This document shows positions 12,407 through 23,666 of a stretch of DNA of 64,000 bases, piece by piece. Made by a program: the position numbers and the translations under genes. Each line of letters starts with the position of its first letter. Within the stretch, counting starts at the first letter, position 1. The DNA is from Clarkia xantiana subsp. parviflora (taxonomy: Eukaryota > Streptophyta > Magnoliopsida > Myrtales > Onagraceae). The notes beneath the pieces were generated by a model, which was not told where the DNA came from, ran no database searches, and was given only the letters and a program-made list of their open reading frames with translations. The stretch is from NCBI GenBank assembly GCA_036873135.1, contig JAPTYO010000011.1, forward strand, positions 6,122,298-6,186,297, written 5' to 3'.

Positions 12407-13024
12407 TGTTTTCTTATGTTAAATTGTCACATTTTTTGATTGAATCTGACACGTCCTTTCATTTGACATGAGAAATGAATCCCCTTTGGTCCTCAGGTCA
12501 AATTGACACGACCTTTAACACGAATCTGACAAGTATAAGTTGTCAGGGCTTAAGATCGTGCATAATTCGTGGAAGAAATATTATTTGACTTGTCCTTTAT
12601 CATAGAGGTGTATCTTCATCAATTACAAGGGTGAATAATTATTCAGTATAAAATGGATATTTAAAGTCACTATACACTGATTCTTTTTTTCTCTCATTTA
12701 TGAATACAAAATGCTATAACATGTGAATGTTACCATGCGAATAGGCAACGAAAGTAACCTAAATGACAATTAATTAAAGGGTTAAGTGTCTTTTTGGTAC
12801 CATATGTTTGCAAAAAATACACTGTTCATACCATTAATATTTTTTTGTACCAAATTGGTACCACATGTTTCCATTTTGTACCGTTTTCATACCACCGTTA
12901 GTGTTCCGTAAAAAATGGCCGTTAAATGGCATGTGCCATGCACGTGAGCAGCCCAAAACTTTCAATTTTGTTACAATTTAGTCCCTCTAATACATCCCTA
13001 ACTTTTATTTTGTTCGATTTAGTC
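12407..13024. other. Repeat fragments, no gene
   Basis: Contains a GACACG-rich fragment related to 10330-11006 and, from 12780, a diverged copy of the dispersed repeat seen at 4920-5160 (gtaccatatgtttg, caatttagtccctctaa, gttcgatttagtcctaaaat). The LINE fragment that follows interrupts or abuts this repeat. Confidence 0.4.
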
Positions 13025-13725
13025 CTAAAATTTCAAAACCAAACAAATAGACACTACTCCATGGGACGGGGCATGCCAATGAGTTGCAGCTGTGTTATTC
13101 CGTGCACCTGTAGAGCGACTTGGCAATTGATTCATCTCAGCGGTCCATATTTCTGCAGCATAGGACTGAATTCGTTCCATAACTCGATTTGGATTAGGAC
13201 GATCATTCTGGTACGTGGCCCGACAACGCTCCTTCCAGATTTCCCATGCTCCAATTTCCACTTTGAGGCGGCGGAACGCAGCAGCCTCACCCTCCCGAGA
13301 TGCCTTTAAAATAACATCTTCTAGCCAGTCATTCCAATTTGGTGCGTCTCCTCGATCCCATCTCAAGCCGAGACATCCAAACCATACCGGAATAGTCCAT
13401 ATGCAATTTAACAAGACATGATCAATTGTTTCGGTGCAATTGCAAAATGGACACTTAGCTTCTACCTCGACTCCCCTCCGGTTAAGTTCGTCAAAAGTCG
13501 GCAAGGCACGTGTACAAGTCCTCCATAGGAAATGTTTGACCTTAGGCGGAGCTCGTCCTTTCCAAATTCCCTTCCATACCTCGGTTGAGACGCTCCTAGA
13601 AGTCGAAGGACCCAAAGAGATAGTCGGTTGTTCAATTTCGCGGAGATGATGGTAGACCATTTTCGGAATAGCCACCCCCGTCTTGGACGTTGGCCACACG
13701 AGTTTATCATATACTTCAGACCCCC
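13025..13725 (-). pseudogene. LINE fragment: reverse-transcriptase zinc-binding (zf-RVT) domain
   Basis: An open frame of about 224 residues on the minus strand carries the zf-RVT pattern found after the reverse transcriptase of plant L1-type LINEs: WKGIWKGRAPPKVKHFLWRT, then CPFCN...ETIDHVLLNC. The frame continues upstream to about 13725 (EVYDKLVWPTSK) and then stops matching anything. The polymerase itself is absent, so this is a truncated LINE remnant. The last residues (VSICLVLKF) read into a neighbouring repeat. Confidence 0.8.
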
Positions 13726-14199
13726 TTATAATGTGGATGCTCCTAATGGCCTCAGGTTGATCATTTTGAGCATATCGATCTTTTGTATATATATTTTGCC
13801 CCCCGTGTCTGGGTTGAGGTTGGTTTGGGAGTTGTCCATAGAACCTTTGTTTATATTCTGCTTGCTCGGGATTTTGTCTTCTAGACCTGTTTTGATCATA
13901 TTAGAATGCATGATAACTCGTTAGTAGTATTTCATACCTTGCGTTATCTCGGTTGTCCGTGTGCATTGGACTTAAATGATAGGATATACATCCTTTTACA
14001 ATGAGCATGACATCCATAGTTGCGACTATATGTCGTGCGTTGTTGAGTGTCATGAGTGCCCCTCTTGGTTAAATTCTAAGGCATGGCATGATGCGTACAC
14101 TAGGTACTTTGTAGTGTTGTAAGTAGTATGTATTTGGCGCTGGCACTTGGCACGAGGGCACTTGGCACTGGCACTCGACATGTAGAAGAGTCGTCTTGA

Positions 14200-14790
14200 A
14201 GGGGCAAGACATTAGTTTATACCGTCTCTTAGTTCCACCCTAAGGCGACGTTGTGACAAGACGCTACTTGTTTTATTTGGTGCGTTTTTCCATCCGTCAG
14301 TTGGGCACGCCCCACGTGACGTTGTTACAAGGCTTTCCGTGGCTAACCCAGTACTTACCATGTGATGCTACTACGCCTCGACTTGGTTAATCCAAGGGGC
14401 GGGACAAAGGTCGTATGATCACGCCTTTTAGTTTTTACCGTCTCTTGAACCATTTCAAGGCGACGTTGTGGCAAGACGCTACTTGCTCTATGCTATGCAT
14501 TTTTCCGTCCGTCACTCGGGCACGCCCTGCGTGACGTTGTTGCAAGGCTTTCCGTGGCTATTCCAGTAATTACCTTGCGATGCTACTGCACCTCTCCATG
14601 GTTAGTCCAAAAGGGTTGTACAAGACCGTGTTTAAACGACTTGCAGTTTTTCTCGTCTCTTGGTCCACTCCAAGGCGACGTTGTGGCAAGACACTACTTG
14701 CTGAATTTGGTGTGTTTTATCCGTTATATGCTCACGAGCAATATAGCGTTGTACAAGACTCGACTTGTAGGGTTGATGAGTTTTCCGAAC
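14200..14790. repeat. Tandem repeat, about 215-bp unit, three copies
   Basis: Units begin near 14220, 14439 and 14652 (ccgtctcttagttcca, ccgtctcttgaacc, tcgtctcttggtcc). Each then has aaggcgacgttgtg(a/g)caagac and, in the first two, cacgtgacgttgttacaagg-like sequence. More GC-rich than the surroundings. Probably part of the degenerate retrotransposon whose Gag lies to the right. Confidence 0.7.
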
Positions 14791-14814
14791 AGGGTGCGCT
14801 CCTGTTAGTGTATA

Positions 14815-15240
14815 TGCATGAAGTTATCCTAACAAGGAATACATATTCATGGTGTATGAACCCTTAAGAGGATATACATACTTCGAGAGTACATGAAGTT
14901 GTCCTAACAAGGAATAAGTCTTCATGGCGTATGAACCCTTAAGAGGATATACATACTTTGAGAGTACATGAAGCTGTCCTAACAAGGAATAAGTCTTCAT
15001 GGCGTATGAACCCTTAAGATGGTATACATACTTTGTCGATGTGTGGGGTTGTCGTCTAACAAGAGGACTTCCGCCACAGTGGGGTGATCAGTCCCACTTG
15101 TTGCCGCATCCTGTTTTGAACTCAGGGAATGGCTATGAACATGAGGATTTGCCTCTAACAAGAGGATTTCGCAGCATGCCGTTTTGTAGTTGTGAACATG
15201 GGGATTGCCCTCTAAGGAGGATGTCGCAGCATGTCACTTT
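14815..15240. repeat. Tandem repeat, 75-bp unit, with a second short array
   Basis: Three units of 74-75 bp start with gaacccttaagaggatatac-like sequence near 14859, 14933 and 15008 and contain gtcctaacaaggaata. A second array with cctctaacaagaggattt follows at 15050-15240. No convincing protein is encoded. Confidence 0.7.
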
Positions 15241-15680
15241 GATAAATCTTGGTTTGAACTCAAGATGTAATATGTTGTCGACGCTATTCGGGGTAGTCAT
15301 TGTTATAGATAGAGAGCATTTATATGCTCATTGTTGATGTTGATAGTAGATATGTCATCGTATGATATAAGTCGATTGTTGTACATAGCGCGATGACTTG
15401 TGTTGCTGATGTGAATAATATCCTTGTAATTGTTATTTCGCTTGATTCAAAGGTAGTAAGAATAATGTAATATGTACCTACGAAAGTAGATTAACTTCAT
15501 TAGATACTTGGAGTATGTACAATGGGTTGCGGGAAGGCGTCAACTGATCGCTCCTTCCGAAACGTAGCAAGACTAGTAAGCTTAAAACTACACTTAGAGT
15601 GCTAGTTGCATTTAATCTAAGAAAACTTAAAGTAGCAATGCATAAAGAGGATAGGAGGATTGATAGGGTATTCGCCGCCT
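15241..15680. other. Probable non-coding retrotransposon sequence
   Basis: Lies just downstream (minus-strand sense) of the protease-Gag reading frame. No reverse transcriptase, integrase or LTR copy was recognised in it. Confidence 0.35.
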
Positions 15681-16730
15681 TCATGGTTGGCTTGTCAGTG
15701 AGCTGGTTCTGCTACGTGCCACATAGCTCCTCAATGCGCCTAGCGCAATGAGCTCTTGAATCTCCACTCTTAGGGACATGCAGTTGTTGGTGTTGTGCCC
15801 CCAAGTTTTATGGTATTTGCACCATTCTTCGAGGTTCTGGCCTAGGAAGGCAGTCATTGGCTTCAGTGGACTGGGAAACTTGTTTTCCAAGAGTTTGACA
15901 TATATTTCTTCAACCTCTGTGTTCAAGGGAGTGAAGATGTTGTCATAGTTGGTGCTTGTCCCTTCTGATTCCGTTGTAGTTTGAGCTTCCCGATTTGAAC
16001 TGAGAGGTGTACCCCATCCCAGGTCATGTTCACATGAGACTGCCGTCTCTAGCTTGTCCTTCAGGCTTGTCATCGCAGTGGTTGTTCGCCATCCTTGTGT
16101 TCTTCCGAACAGTAGAAATGATGGTGCATTCATGTTCACGAAGAATGCATTGATGACATCTTTTTTGGTTGCCCTGAGCGCAGCGGCATTGTGGGCGAAC
16201 CTCCTGAAGTAAGCCATTATAGGCTCACCTTGGCCCTGTCTGACACCCAAAACACTCCGTCTTGTCGGAAAAAGCATATTGTCGAGCCAAACAACCGGTG
16301 TTGTTTCCTGCTTCTTTTCTTCATTGTCACCATTCAGGTTGGACATCTTTCTCTTTTTGCCGAACTCAACCATGACAATAGAGACTTGTTGCATTCTTCT
16401 CAAAGCATTTACATGGCACTTGCGTGCGGCTGACTGATCTCCAAGCACTTCTCCAATGCCATGTGGCGTTGGGAACTTCATCTTTTGGTGGACGGTGGAT
16501 GGAATGATCTCAAACGGGTTTATCGTTGTTCTTCCCAATATCTTGTTGTATGCCCCCAAGGTGTTTACGACCACGAAGGTGACGTCAATATGCAGCGCCT
16601 TCCATCCTTCTCCTAGGATCACGTGAAGCGTTATCATCCCGAGGGGGTAAGTTGCCGCACCCGCAAAGCTTACCAGTGGGAATGTCCCTGGAGAGAGATC
16701 AGCCACCGTCTTCCCCATCTTTTCAAGCAC
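15681..16730 (-). pseudogene. Protease fused in frame to a second Gag-like domain
   Basis: Open frame of 349 residues. The first third continues a gypsy aspartic protease; the active-site segment VDGGSSVDILH lies just upstream in the same sense (about 16740-16790), and AYNKILGRTTINPFEIIPST is the flap/C-terminal part. Instead of reverse transcriptase, the frame then runs into sequence that looks like Gag again: RQGQGEPIMAYFRRFAHN, a helical stretch, and a zinc-knuckle-like WCKYHKTWGHNTNNC. This order (PR then Gag) is not the usual one. It may be a recombinant between two related elements. Confidence 0.65.
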
Positions 16731-17052
16731 CTTAATGTGTAAAATGTCTACAACACTTCCTCCATCTACCAGGATTCGTTGTACGTCATACCCGTTGATC
16801 TTTATTGTGATGACCAGCGCGTCGTCATGAGGGTTAACAATGTGCTTTTTATCTGCATTCGAGAATTCGATGACGATATCGTCTTTTTCGGATTGGCGTC
16901 TCTTTCCGAATTTGGGGAGGGTCTAGCTGAGATGCGTAGACATCCCTAGCATTGGATATGCTGCCTTCTGCGGCTGGCCCTCCATGTATGACATTGATCA
17001 CACCGCGCTTTGTAGGAGGTGGGTTGTCGTTCGCCTTCTCTTTTCCTTTGCC

Positions 17053-18309
17053 TCATTTTCCTGATGGCTCCGCCTGAGCCTTCTTTGGACGCTTATCACT
17101 TTGGTCCACATACTGCTTCTGTTCACCTTTTAAGATGAAATTGTTCACGCGAAACCTTAGGCATACGCAGCTATCTGTTTCATGCCCATAGACTTCATGG
17201 TTTTCACACCACTTGTCTTGTTCCTTTCCCAGCAGACCATTATCGAGGTTGCTGGGTTCTCTCCACATCTTCGTTTCCTTCATCGTCTTCAGGATCACAG
17301 ACAATGGTGCATTTAGGGGAATGCACTCCGCAAGGTTGACCTCCTTAGACTTTTGGAAGTCTGGCTGGAATGGTCTTTTTTGTGGTTGCCAATGGTTGTT
17401 TTGCTGGGTGCTTTGTTGTGGCTTTGTATGCTTGTTGTTTTCTTTCGCGCGAGACGCACTTACTTTCTCCTTGTTCTTCTCTCTAAATCTTTCCAGGTCT
17501 ACAAACTCTTTGACTCTTGCTGCAAGTTCTTCCAATGTCTCGGCTGGACGCTTAGACATATTTTCAGCGAGCGAGTATCCCTTTCGACCCAGGTTGTTTA
17601 TAAAAGCGCGCACTATCTCCCCTTCGGTCAAGTTTCCTTGGATGTTAGCGACATTCTGGTTGAAGCGGACATAGTAATCTGTTAAGGATTCGTCGTTCTG
17701 CTGCTGGACGCTATTCAATTCGTTTGCTCCTTTTAGGAGCGTGCGTTCTCCTATATAACATTGAATGAATTTAGCCTTTAGATAGGGCCAAGAAGTCACA
17801 CTCCCGCATGGAAGTGAGAAGAACCAATGCGCTGAAGTCCCTACCAGAGTTTCGGAAAACGTCATGGCTACATGATGTGGGTTATCAGTTCTTCCCAGCA
17901 GAGAGGCTTCATGCTGTTGTACATGCTCTATTGGGTCGCCTTTTCCCCGGTACTTGTCTATTTTTATTCCATAGAGCGCGTCTGGTATACGGCTGTAAAC
18001 CAGCTTGTCTGCGAGGGGATGAGATGCATTCTCAGATAATGCGTGCATGCCCATCATCTTGGCTTCCTTCATCTTTTTCTCTACTATTGCTTCCAGGTCT
18101 TTTGCAGTGAGTCCTATGATTCGGACGTCATCATTGTCCACTGGTTTTCTCCATCCAGTGCTGCAGTATATCCCAACATGTTCTTGGTTGGTTGCTTGGT
18201 AGGAATTCTCCTTATAGTATTGGCTGTGAGCGGGTAGGTGGAGGCTGTCTCCTTGTCTCATCTTGATGTTGCGCACTTGCTTACGGAGTGTATGAGCGCG
18301 CTGCTTCAT
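17053..18309 (-). pseudogene. Retrotransposon Gag core (capsid and nucleocapsid-like)
   Basis: Open frame of 418 residues with a plant retrotransposon Gag domain: DKYRGKGDPIEHVQQHEASL, then SAHWFFSLPCGSVTSWPYLK, then ESLTDYYVRFNQNVANI and a Lys/Glu-rich linker. It ends with a zinc-finger-like WCENHEVYGHETDSC. It is in a different frame from both the upstream Gag N-terminus and the downstream protease, so at least two frameshifts separate the pieces. Confidence 0.8.
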
Positions 18310-18383
18310 GTCTCGGCTGTTGGTACTGGTATGTACCTTCAGTGTACTGGCCTCCTCCTCCTTGGTGTTGTGTCTCTTGTCGG

Positions 18384-18857
18384 TTAGTGTCGTGTGACAC
18401 TACCCTTGTCGGAGCGGCTTGTCCGTAGACTGGTGGCGGAGGTGGAGGTGGTGGAGCAAATCCTTGGTTCCTTAGAGTTTCTTAATGCTAACAGCTCTTC
18501 GAGTGCAGCCATCACGGCGGGTGTGACTGATGGTGCTGGGTTTGCACCCCTTTCTTGTCGCTGAGCTCCTTCAGCTGGCATCCTGTAGGGAAACTCTTCA
18601 TTGACATGCGTCCTGGGCTCGAACCCGGGCGGGGGTGTTCCGCGCGCTGCATTCTGGACTTCAGGAGCGTGCTGTGCGGCGGGCACGCTTCTGGTTGGCA
18701 CGGGGGAAGCAGTGGATGTGGCTTCGGGGATGTGCGAAGGTCCAGGCTGACTTCTCGTCGGATTCTTGCTTGTGGTTGCAGCTTTCTTTGGGCGGCCAGG
18801 GCCTCTCTTGTTCTCCTGCGGGTTGACATCATCCGGAGGAGGTTGATTGCTTGCCAT
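18384..18857 (-). pseudogene. Gag N-terminal segment with AT-hook-like motif
   Basis: The frame stays open upstream to 19211, but the likely Gag start is Met at 18857 (MASNQPPPDDVN). It is Pro/Ala-rich with an AT-hook-like RGPGRPKK. The part upstream of 18857 reads through the supposed leader and LTR. It is frameshifted relative to the Gag core. Confidence 0.5.
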
Positions 18858-19704
18858 AGCTCGTGGTGCGATATAGCTTTTTGTTCGAATCTCGCGGACG
18901 ACGCAAAGTTTGCGTCCAAATCCAACCGGGGAGTCGGACTCTTCGGCACTACGGGTTGTGATCGTGTCGGGTTGTCGGATGACGGCAGCTAGTTGTCGAA
19001 TGACGGCAGCTGGTTGTCGGCAATGTGCACTTTGTCGGCTTCGCACGCTCCTTACCTGCACAAAGGGCAGTAACCAGCACAGAGAGGGCGGGTGGCGCTG
19101 GTTGAGCCCTCTCCAATGCTTAAATAAGAGTCTAGAGAGAGAAAGTTTATAGAGAGAGGTCAGAGCTCCCAAGCCAAACTCTTGAGAATATATCTTGAAA
19201 TGTGTGGCCAAGGTCCCCTATTTATAGGCAACCTTAGAACCGAGCCCGGTTTTTGTGCGGTTTGACGACGGTCTTAAAGGAAACCAGGAACCGTCTTCTG
19301 GTTTGATTAAGTTTGGCTTTGGGAGACTCTTTACTCAGTGCACGTAAACAAGGGTAGCGCGCGGTACCTAGACAGCATTCCCAACCCCGTCGGACTTAGG
19401 CAATCCGATGGGGTTCGGATTGCCTGTGGACAATCCGGAGGTCCGGTCCAGATGCGCATGCCGCGCTTCCGAACCGTTTTGAACCTCGGGTGACACGTTT
19501 AGATCCGTTATGTGATTTTCGACGTGTTTACGAAGTCCGGAATGTAAATACGAACCCGAATTGGGCAGATATCCATCACTGTGAGTCCGTGACTGCTTCC
19601 AATTTGTGGCTGGCTCTATCATTCATGACTTCATGGGTTTAAGAAAAAAACATAATCCTCATGGACTCAAGATAAAGTTAAAGTGCTGCTATATATAATT
19701 AATA

Positions 19705-19862
19705 TAATCGGTTCTGGTTCTTAACAATCTAATCCGGAACCGGAACCAATCATATAGGATATTAAAATCAATTACCCGGAACCTACCCTATATCCATAAA
19801 TGGATTCCCAGAACTTACCCAATAGCCTGGTTCCGGTTCCAATCGGGTTTTGCTCACCCCTA
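19705..19862. mobile_element. hAT-like terminus fragment
   Basis: Right end reads, inverted, taggggtgagcaaaacccga, a typical hAT end, followed inward by GGTTCCGG/CCGGAACC words. No matching left end, so it is a truncated copy. Confidence 0.45.
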
Positions 19863-20099
19863 ACGCCTTGTAATGAGTATAAATGTTCTTTCCATTTTTT
19901 TAGGCCAACGTTTTCTTTTCCAAATGCAAATTATAATTGTTGTTTCCAATTTCCTTTTTCCCGTAGTGGCCAATTTTCTTTTCATTTTTCCCATGGCCAA
20001 AAACAACTAATCATTTCCCCCAATTATTGGCATTTTTGCAAATCGCTGGATTAGGTAACAAATTGTCCACAAATTGATCTCTTTGTCCGTCTACCCCAC

Positions 20100-20106
20100 T
20101 ATATAA
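20100..20106 (+). promoter_or_regulatory. TATA box of defensin-like gene 1
   Basis: TATATAA 89 bp upstream of the start codon. The surrounding block (ttggcatttttgcaaatcgc and caacaaaattg-like words) is also found upstream of gene 2, so the promoter was duplicated with the gene. Confidence 0.6.
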
Positions 20107-20188
20107 GTACACTTGAAAACACTATACAAATAGCACACACTAATTCACACAACAAAACACTTCACACAACAAAATACTTCACACTAAT

Positions 20189-20688
20189 ATGGCTTGTAAG
20201 CGCCTCGTTTCATCGTTCCTCGTCATTTTCGTCCTAGTACTTACAGGTTTGTCAATTTCCTTACTCTCATATTGCAAAACCTTATTAGAGCTTAACTATG
20301 ATGTTTGTAAAAGTATTCTGTTAATTTTATAAATGTGAACGAATGAATTATAAAAGTACCAGTTATCATTGTTTACAAATGTTTTACCATTTAATCAATA
20401 ATCGTTTTGATCGCTCAGAAAACACTCGAACGACTGTATTATCTTAACGATCGATCTCTAATGGTTGTAGTATCTTAACGATGATGAACACTATTAGGTT
20501 TGATGCATACGCAAACTGTGGAGGGAAAAACATGCAATGAAGGGTTAGGGGCGTGCTCGATCGAAAGGAGCGGTGAATGCCAACAGAAATGCTCAATGAG
20601 ACATCCCGGTGACGCGAAAGCACAAGGCGCTTGCGACAGCACGTTCCGACCTATGCTCTGTACATGCTACTACACCTGCAAGATTTGA
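20189..20688 (+). CDS. Defensin-like cysteine-rich secreted peptide, single domain
   Basis: Two exons, 20189-20246 and 20498-20688, split by a 251-bp phase-1 intron in the last codon of the signal peptide region, the usual layout of plant defensin-like genes. The product is 82 residues: signal peptide (MACKRLVSSFLVIFVLVLTG), a short linker (LMHTQTVEGKT), then eight cysteines spaced C-x6-C-x7-C-x3-C-x13-C-x8-C-x-C-x3-C, ending YYTCKI. The closing CxCxxxC is a hallmark of the family. These peptides are exported and serve in defence or cell signalling; which one cannot be told from sequence. The closest relative in the window is gene 2 at 30204-31626. Confidence 0.85.
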
Positions 20689-20699
20689 TTGATTATTTT

Positions 20700-21400
20700 T
20701 GCCAAGTACGGCCTAGAAGAAAATGGTATTGAGACCTATCAGTATGTTTATGGATCATTAGTGGATAAATGATCTTAAGAGTGAATAAGTGTCGTTTGGG
20801 TTATTGTTATCCAAAATTACTTTGTTTATGACATAAATTTGTCATTACTAATAAAGAAATTGGCTTTAGGCGATTTGGTTTGGATGTTTTCCTGCAATTC
20901 ACAAAGTCTGAGGACTAAATTGAAATATTCTGCAAATACAATGACTAATTTGCAATTAATCAAGTCTCGATGATTTACACGTAATAACGCCAATAAACGC
21001 GTATAACATACGACATACTGAAATTGTACATAAAAATCGACAGACACAAGAGCGGTTTTCAAAACTGAGACCCGTGAGGATCACAGTCTCCTTGGGAAAT
21101 TTCATCTCAACTCACCCGTAGATTGTGCATTGAGGTTCATTATGGGTCGATCACCTCCAGAATACACAGTTTCATTGAATCGAACCAGTACAGAATTCGT
21201 TCAACCGAACCGAAAAAATACTTGAACTCAAACATGAATAAAAAAGCCAACGACAATAAGTTAATTAACCAAATTAATTGAAATAATCGAGTGATAATTT
21301 GAAGGACTTTCGCTATGAAAAATATGGTGCAAACGCAGTGCGGCTATAAGAATCCACTTAGAAGATGACACGACAGCAGAACTGAACCACGACAGCAGAA
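20700..21400. other. 3' flank of defensin-like gene 1, no gene seen
   Basis: The 3' UTR presumably occupies the first 150 bp. The remainder has no recognisable exon. The right part may belong to the LTR of the copia relic that follows. Confidence 0.35.
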
Positions 21401-21408
21401 AAAAGATT

Positions 21409-22360
21409 AATATGGAGAGCACCTCGGTTTGTATTGTTCCACTAGTAGTGGATTCCTTGAGGAAATTGGATGCCCTACCATGAATGAGGAGGTCTCCTTA
21501 AATAAGACGTAGAGATGCGTGTATGATGAATGAAATAACTAATGTGATACATGTTATTTATAATTGTCATTCAAAAAAACTAATGCGCTTAAATAAAAAT
21601 ACTTAAAAAGAAGCACAAAGTCCAATATCCTCCACATGAATAAAAGTTGAAGACCTAACAGTATCTCTAGACAACATGTTTGATTTCAACGTTCAATACC
21701 TACACAGGATAATTAGGTTTTTCCATTTTAACATTCTGTTGTGATATTAAATCGACTTTACTACCTGGTTAGTAGACGCGATATCCTTGAATTGAGTTAT
21801 GTTGATTTAAACGATGTTATAACTCACGCAAATATCTTTCTAGTATATTTTAGTTCACACCTTAATATTTTTATGATCATGGATATTGCATGGTTCTGCA
21901 AGTGTTTCTAAAAATTGTGCCCTAAAAAAAATCCTTTTGAAACGACCCATCTTCTCACTCACTTTGATGATTCTTTATCTCAATAGATTCATCACGACCC
22001 TGAGTTCACTCAAGGGTTCACCGTATCTTTGAGATTTTTCATAAATCATTAAAAGTGGTGATATCACTTACCCATGTGACTAGGTTGTTCATTGAACATA
22101 GATATTTGGATCCAGTCAACTAGGTTGAGTTTTCATTCTTAGGGTGTTATTTCACGTGCTTTAGTCTCATTCCTCTTGATGCTTGGCCAAAAAAGTCTAT
22201 GTTTAACCATTTGGTTAGCATATCGCATATTATCAGTCGACCTCACGTAGTTGAGCGTAATAATTCTAATTAAGAGCAATTGTCTAATAAAATTATGTCT
22301 TCGACAAATATATCTAGACTTTCCATGAATATGTCTAGAGTTTTCATTATACATGTTATT
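21409..22360 (-). mobile_element. Ty1/copia relic: RNase H C-terminus and 3' flank
   Basis: A minus-strand frame at 22139-22354 retains copia RNase H landmarks: KSRYICRRHNFIRQLL followed by IITLNYVRSTDN, corresponding to the KSRHI-RRHN-IRQLL ... YVKS-DN segment of these elements. The usual lead into a 3' LTR follows on the same strand down to about 21400. No intact coding capacity. The LTR borders were not resolved. Confidence 0.55.
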
Positions 22361-22754
22361 ATGTGTTCTTCACTGCTGATTGATTATTGCAATGTATGCA
22401 TATTGCTGATACGGGTTTTGGCCATCTCGAAATATCCTTTAAAAATTGGCGTAGATATTATGCCTCATATGTGCACTTATCTTGTATGATAAACTCATTA
22501 TGATATATCGATTACTCGCGTAAGTCAAATCATCTCTTACAACGTAACAAAAAGTCTGTCTAAATATTTTCAAAAATAATATTATGTTGTTTTAATATTA
22601 ATTTTTTAGTGTGTTTTAAAATGTTAAAATTAGTTTTGCTACAATTAGGTGAAAAATGAATTTTATCTATAATATTGTTTATCTTCTTCATTGTCAAAAG
22701 TTAATTATAAGTAGAATTATATTTCTTAAGATATTTAGCTTTTCATACTTTCAT

Positions 22755-22911
22755 TCATATTAAGTTAATAGTATGATACGCATCTTAGGTGTAGTTAAAA
22801 AAATTTATACTTTTTCATACTTTTAAAGTTTTACTTATGTTACAATTAAGTCCACTATAGTATTAAACAAAACCAAAAGCATGGTGCTCCAAAAGTATGG
22901 TAAAAAAATCC
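22755..22911. mobile_element. Mutator-like MITE, left-truncated third copy
   Basis: Matches the right two thirds of the 4595-4837 and 5323-5568 elements (atgatacgcatcttaggtgt, caattaagtccac, accaaaagcatggtgctcc, gtaaaaaaatcc). The left inverted end is missing. Confidence 0.7.
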
Positions 22912-23164
22912 AATATAAAATGACATATTTACGACTTTGTTCTTTACATTTTTTTCCCACGTTATAATACAAATTAAACAATGGACTTCTTGTATCTAAA
23001 ACATTTCTAACTTTCAACCAAATCATGTATTATGTTTTCTCTGTTCCGATTTCCAATTCCACCTATTCAAATTCCAGGGAGCAAACACACTTTTCTTTAG
23101 TGTGTTCTAGAGTCTCATCCTTACTATGGTTTCACTTTTTTTTTTTAAATAATTATCTAAGATT

Positions 23165-23583
23165 ATACGCTGGGCCGTGTGAAGCCCAATAGACCATTAA
23201 AAAGAAATCATATATGCAAGTAGGTTCCATCCTAAAACTAATTTGTAATAAGAGGAGATGACTCACTTGCTTGCTTATATACTTCTCTATTGTAGATAGA
23301 CCAATCAGTGTGGTACTCCATACTCACGTGTATGTCTATTTCAACATTCTCCATCACCGTGAGAGCTCTCTGATTTCAATAGACTATATCTCAGGCCAGA
23401 CCCGACCTGGGCTCTGATACAATGTTAAATTTCACACTCGGCCGAGCCAAACCCAACGGGCCAGGGATTTCCATCCTAAAACCAATTGGTAATAAGATGA
23501 GGTAGCCCACTTATTTTATTGTTCTATTGTAGATAGACCAACCGATGTGGTACTTCGAGACTCACATTGTAACTATTTCAACG
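23165..23583 (-). mobile_element. TRIM: miniature LTR retrotransposon
   Basis: Two related direct repeats of about 160-180 bp (about 23165-23346 and 23423-23583) share tccatcctaaaac, attggtaataag, attgtagatagaccaa and tggtact. Read on the minus strand each begins (T/C)GTTGAAATAG, and the first ends TTTAACA. The very next bases are TTGTATCAGAGCCC (23409-23422), a near match to the initiator-Met tRNA primer site TGGTATCAGAGC. A purine run (ggtgatggagaa) precedes the second LTR. The internal part is only about 75 bp, so the element is a TRIM without coding sequence. Confidence 0.7.
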
Positions 23584-23666
23584 ACTATTTGTATCGGAAG
23601 AAATAAAATATTGAAAATATTCTTTCATTTTCAGTGCTTAAACACGAAATCTCTATAGTTAAAAGT

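Larger units (their letters stand above)
15681..19640 (-). mobile_element. Ty3/gypsy-type retrotransposon relic, Gag-protease part only
   Basis: Minus-strand order: probable 5' LTR remnant (about 18915-19640, with a TATA-like box TATAAATA at 19219-19226), a possible degenerate primer site near 18890-18912 (gcgtcgtccgcgag on the minus strand), Gag N-terminus, Gag core, aspartic protease, and a second Gag-like segment. The Gag core resembles Tat/Athila-type plant gypsy elements. Polymerase, RNase H and integrase are missing, and no 3' LTR matching the left part was found. LTR limits are approximate. Confidence 0.7.

Noticed and set aside
17213..18110. Plus-strand frames opposite the Gag core
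   Set aside because: Antisense shadows of Gag on the minus strand with no recognisable domain.
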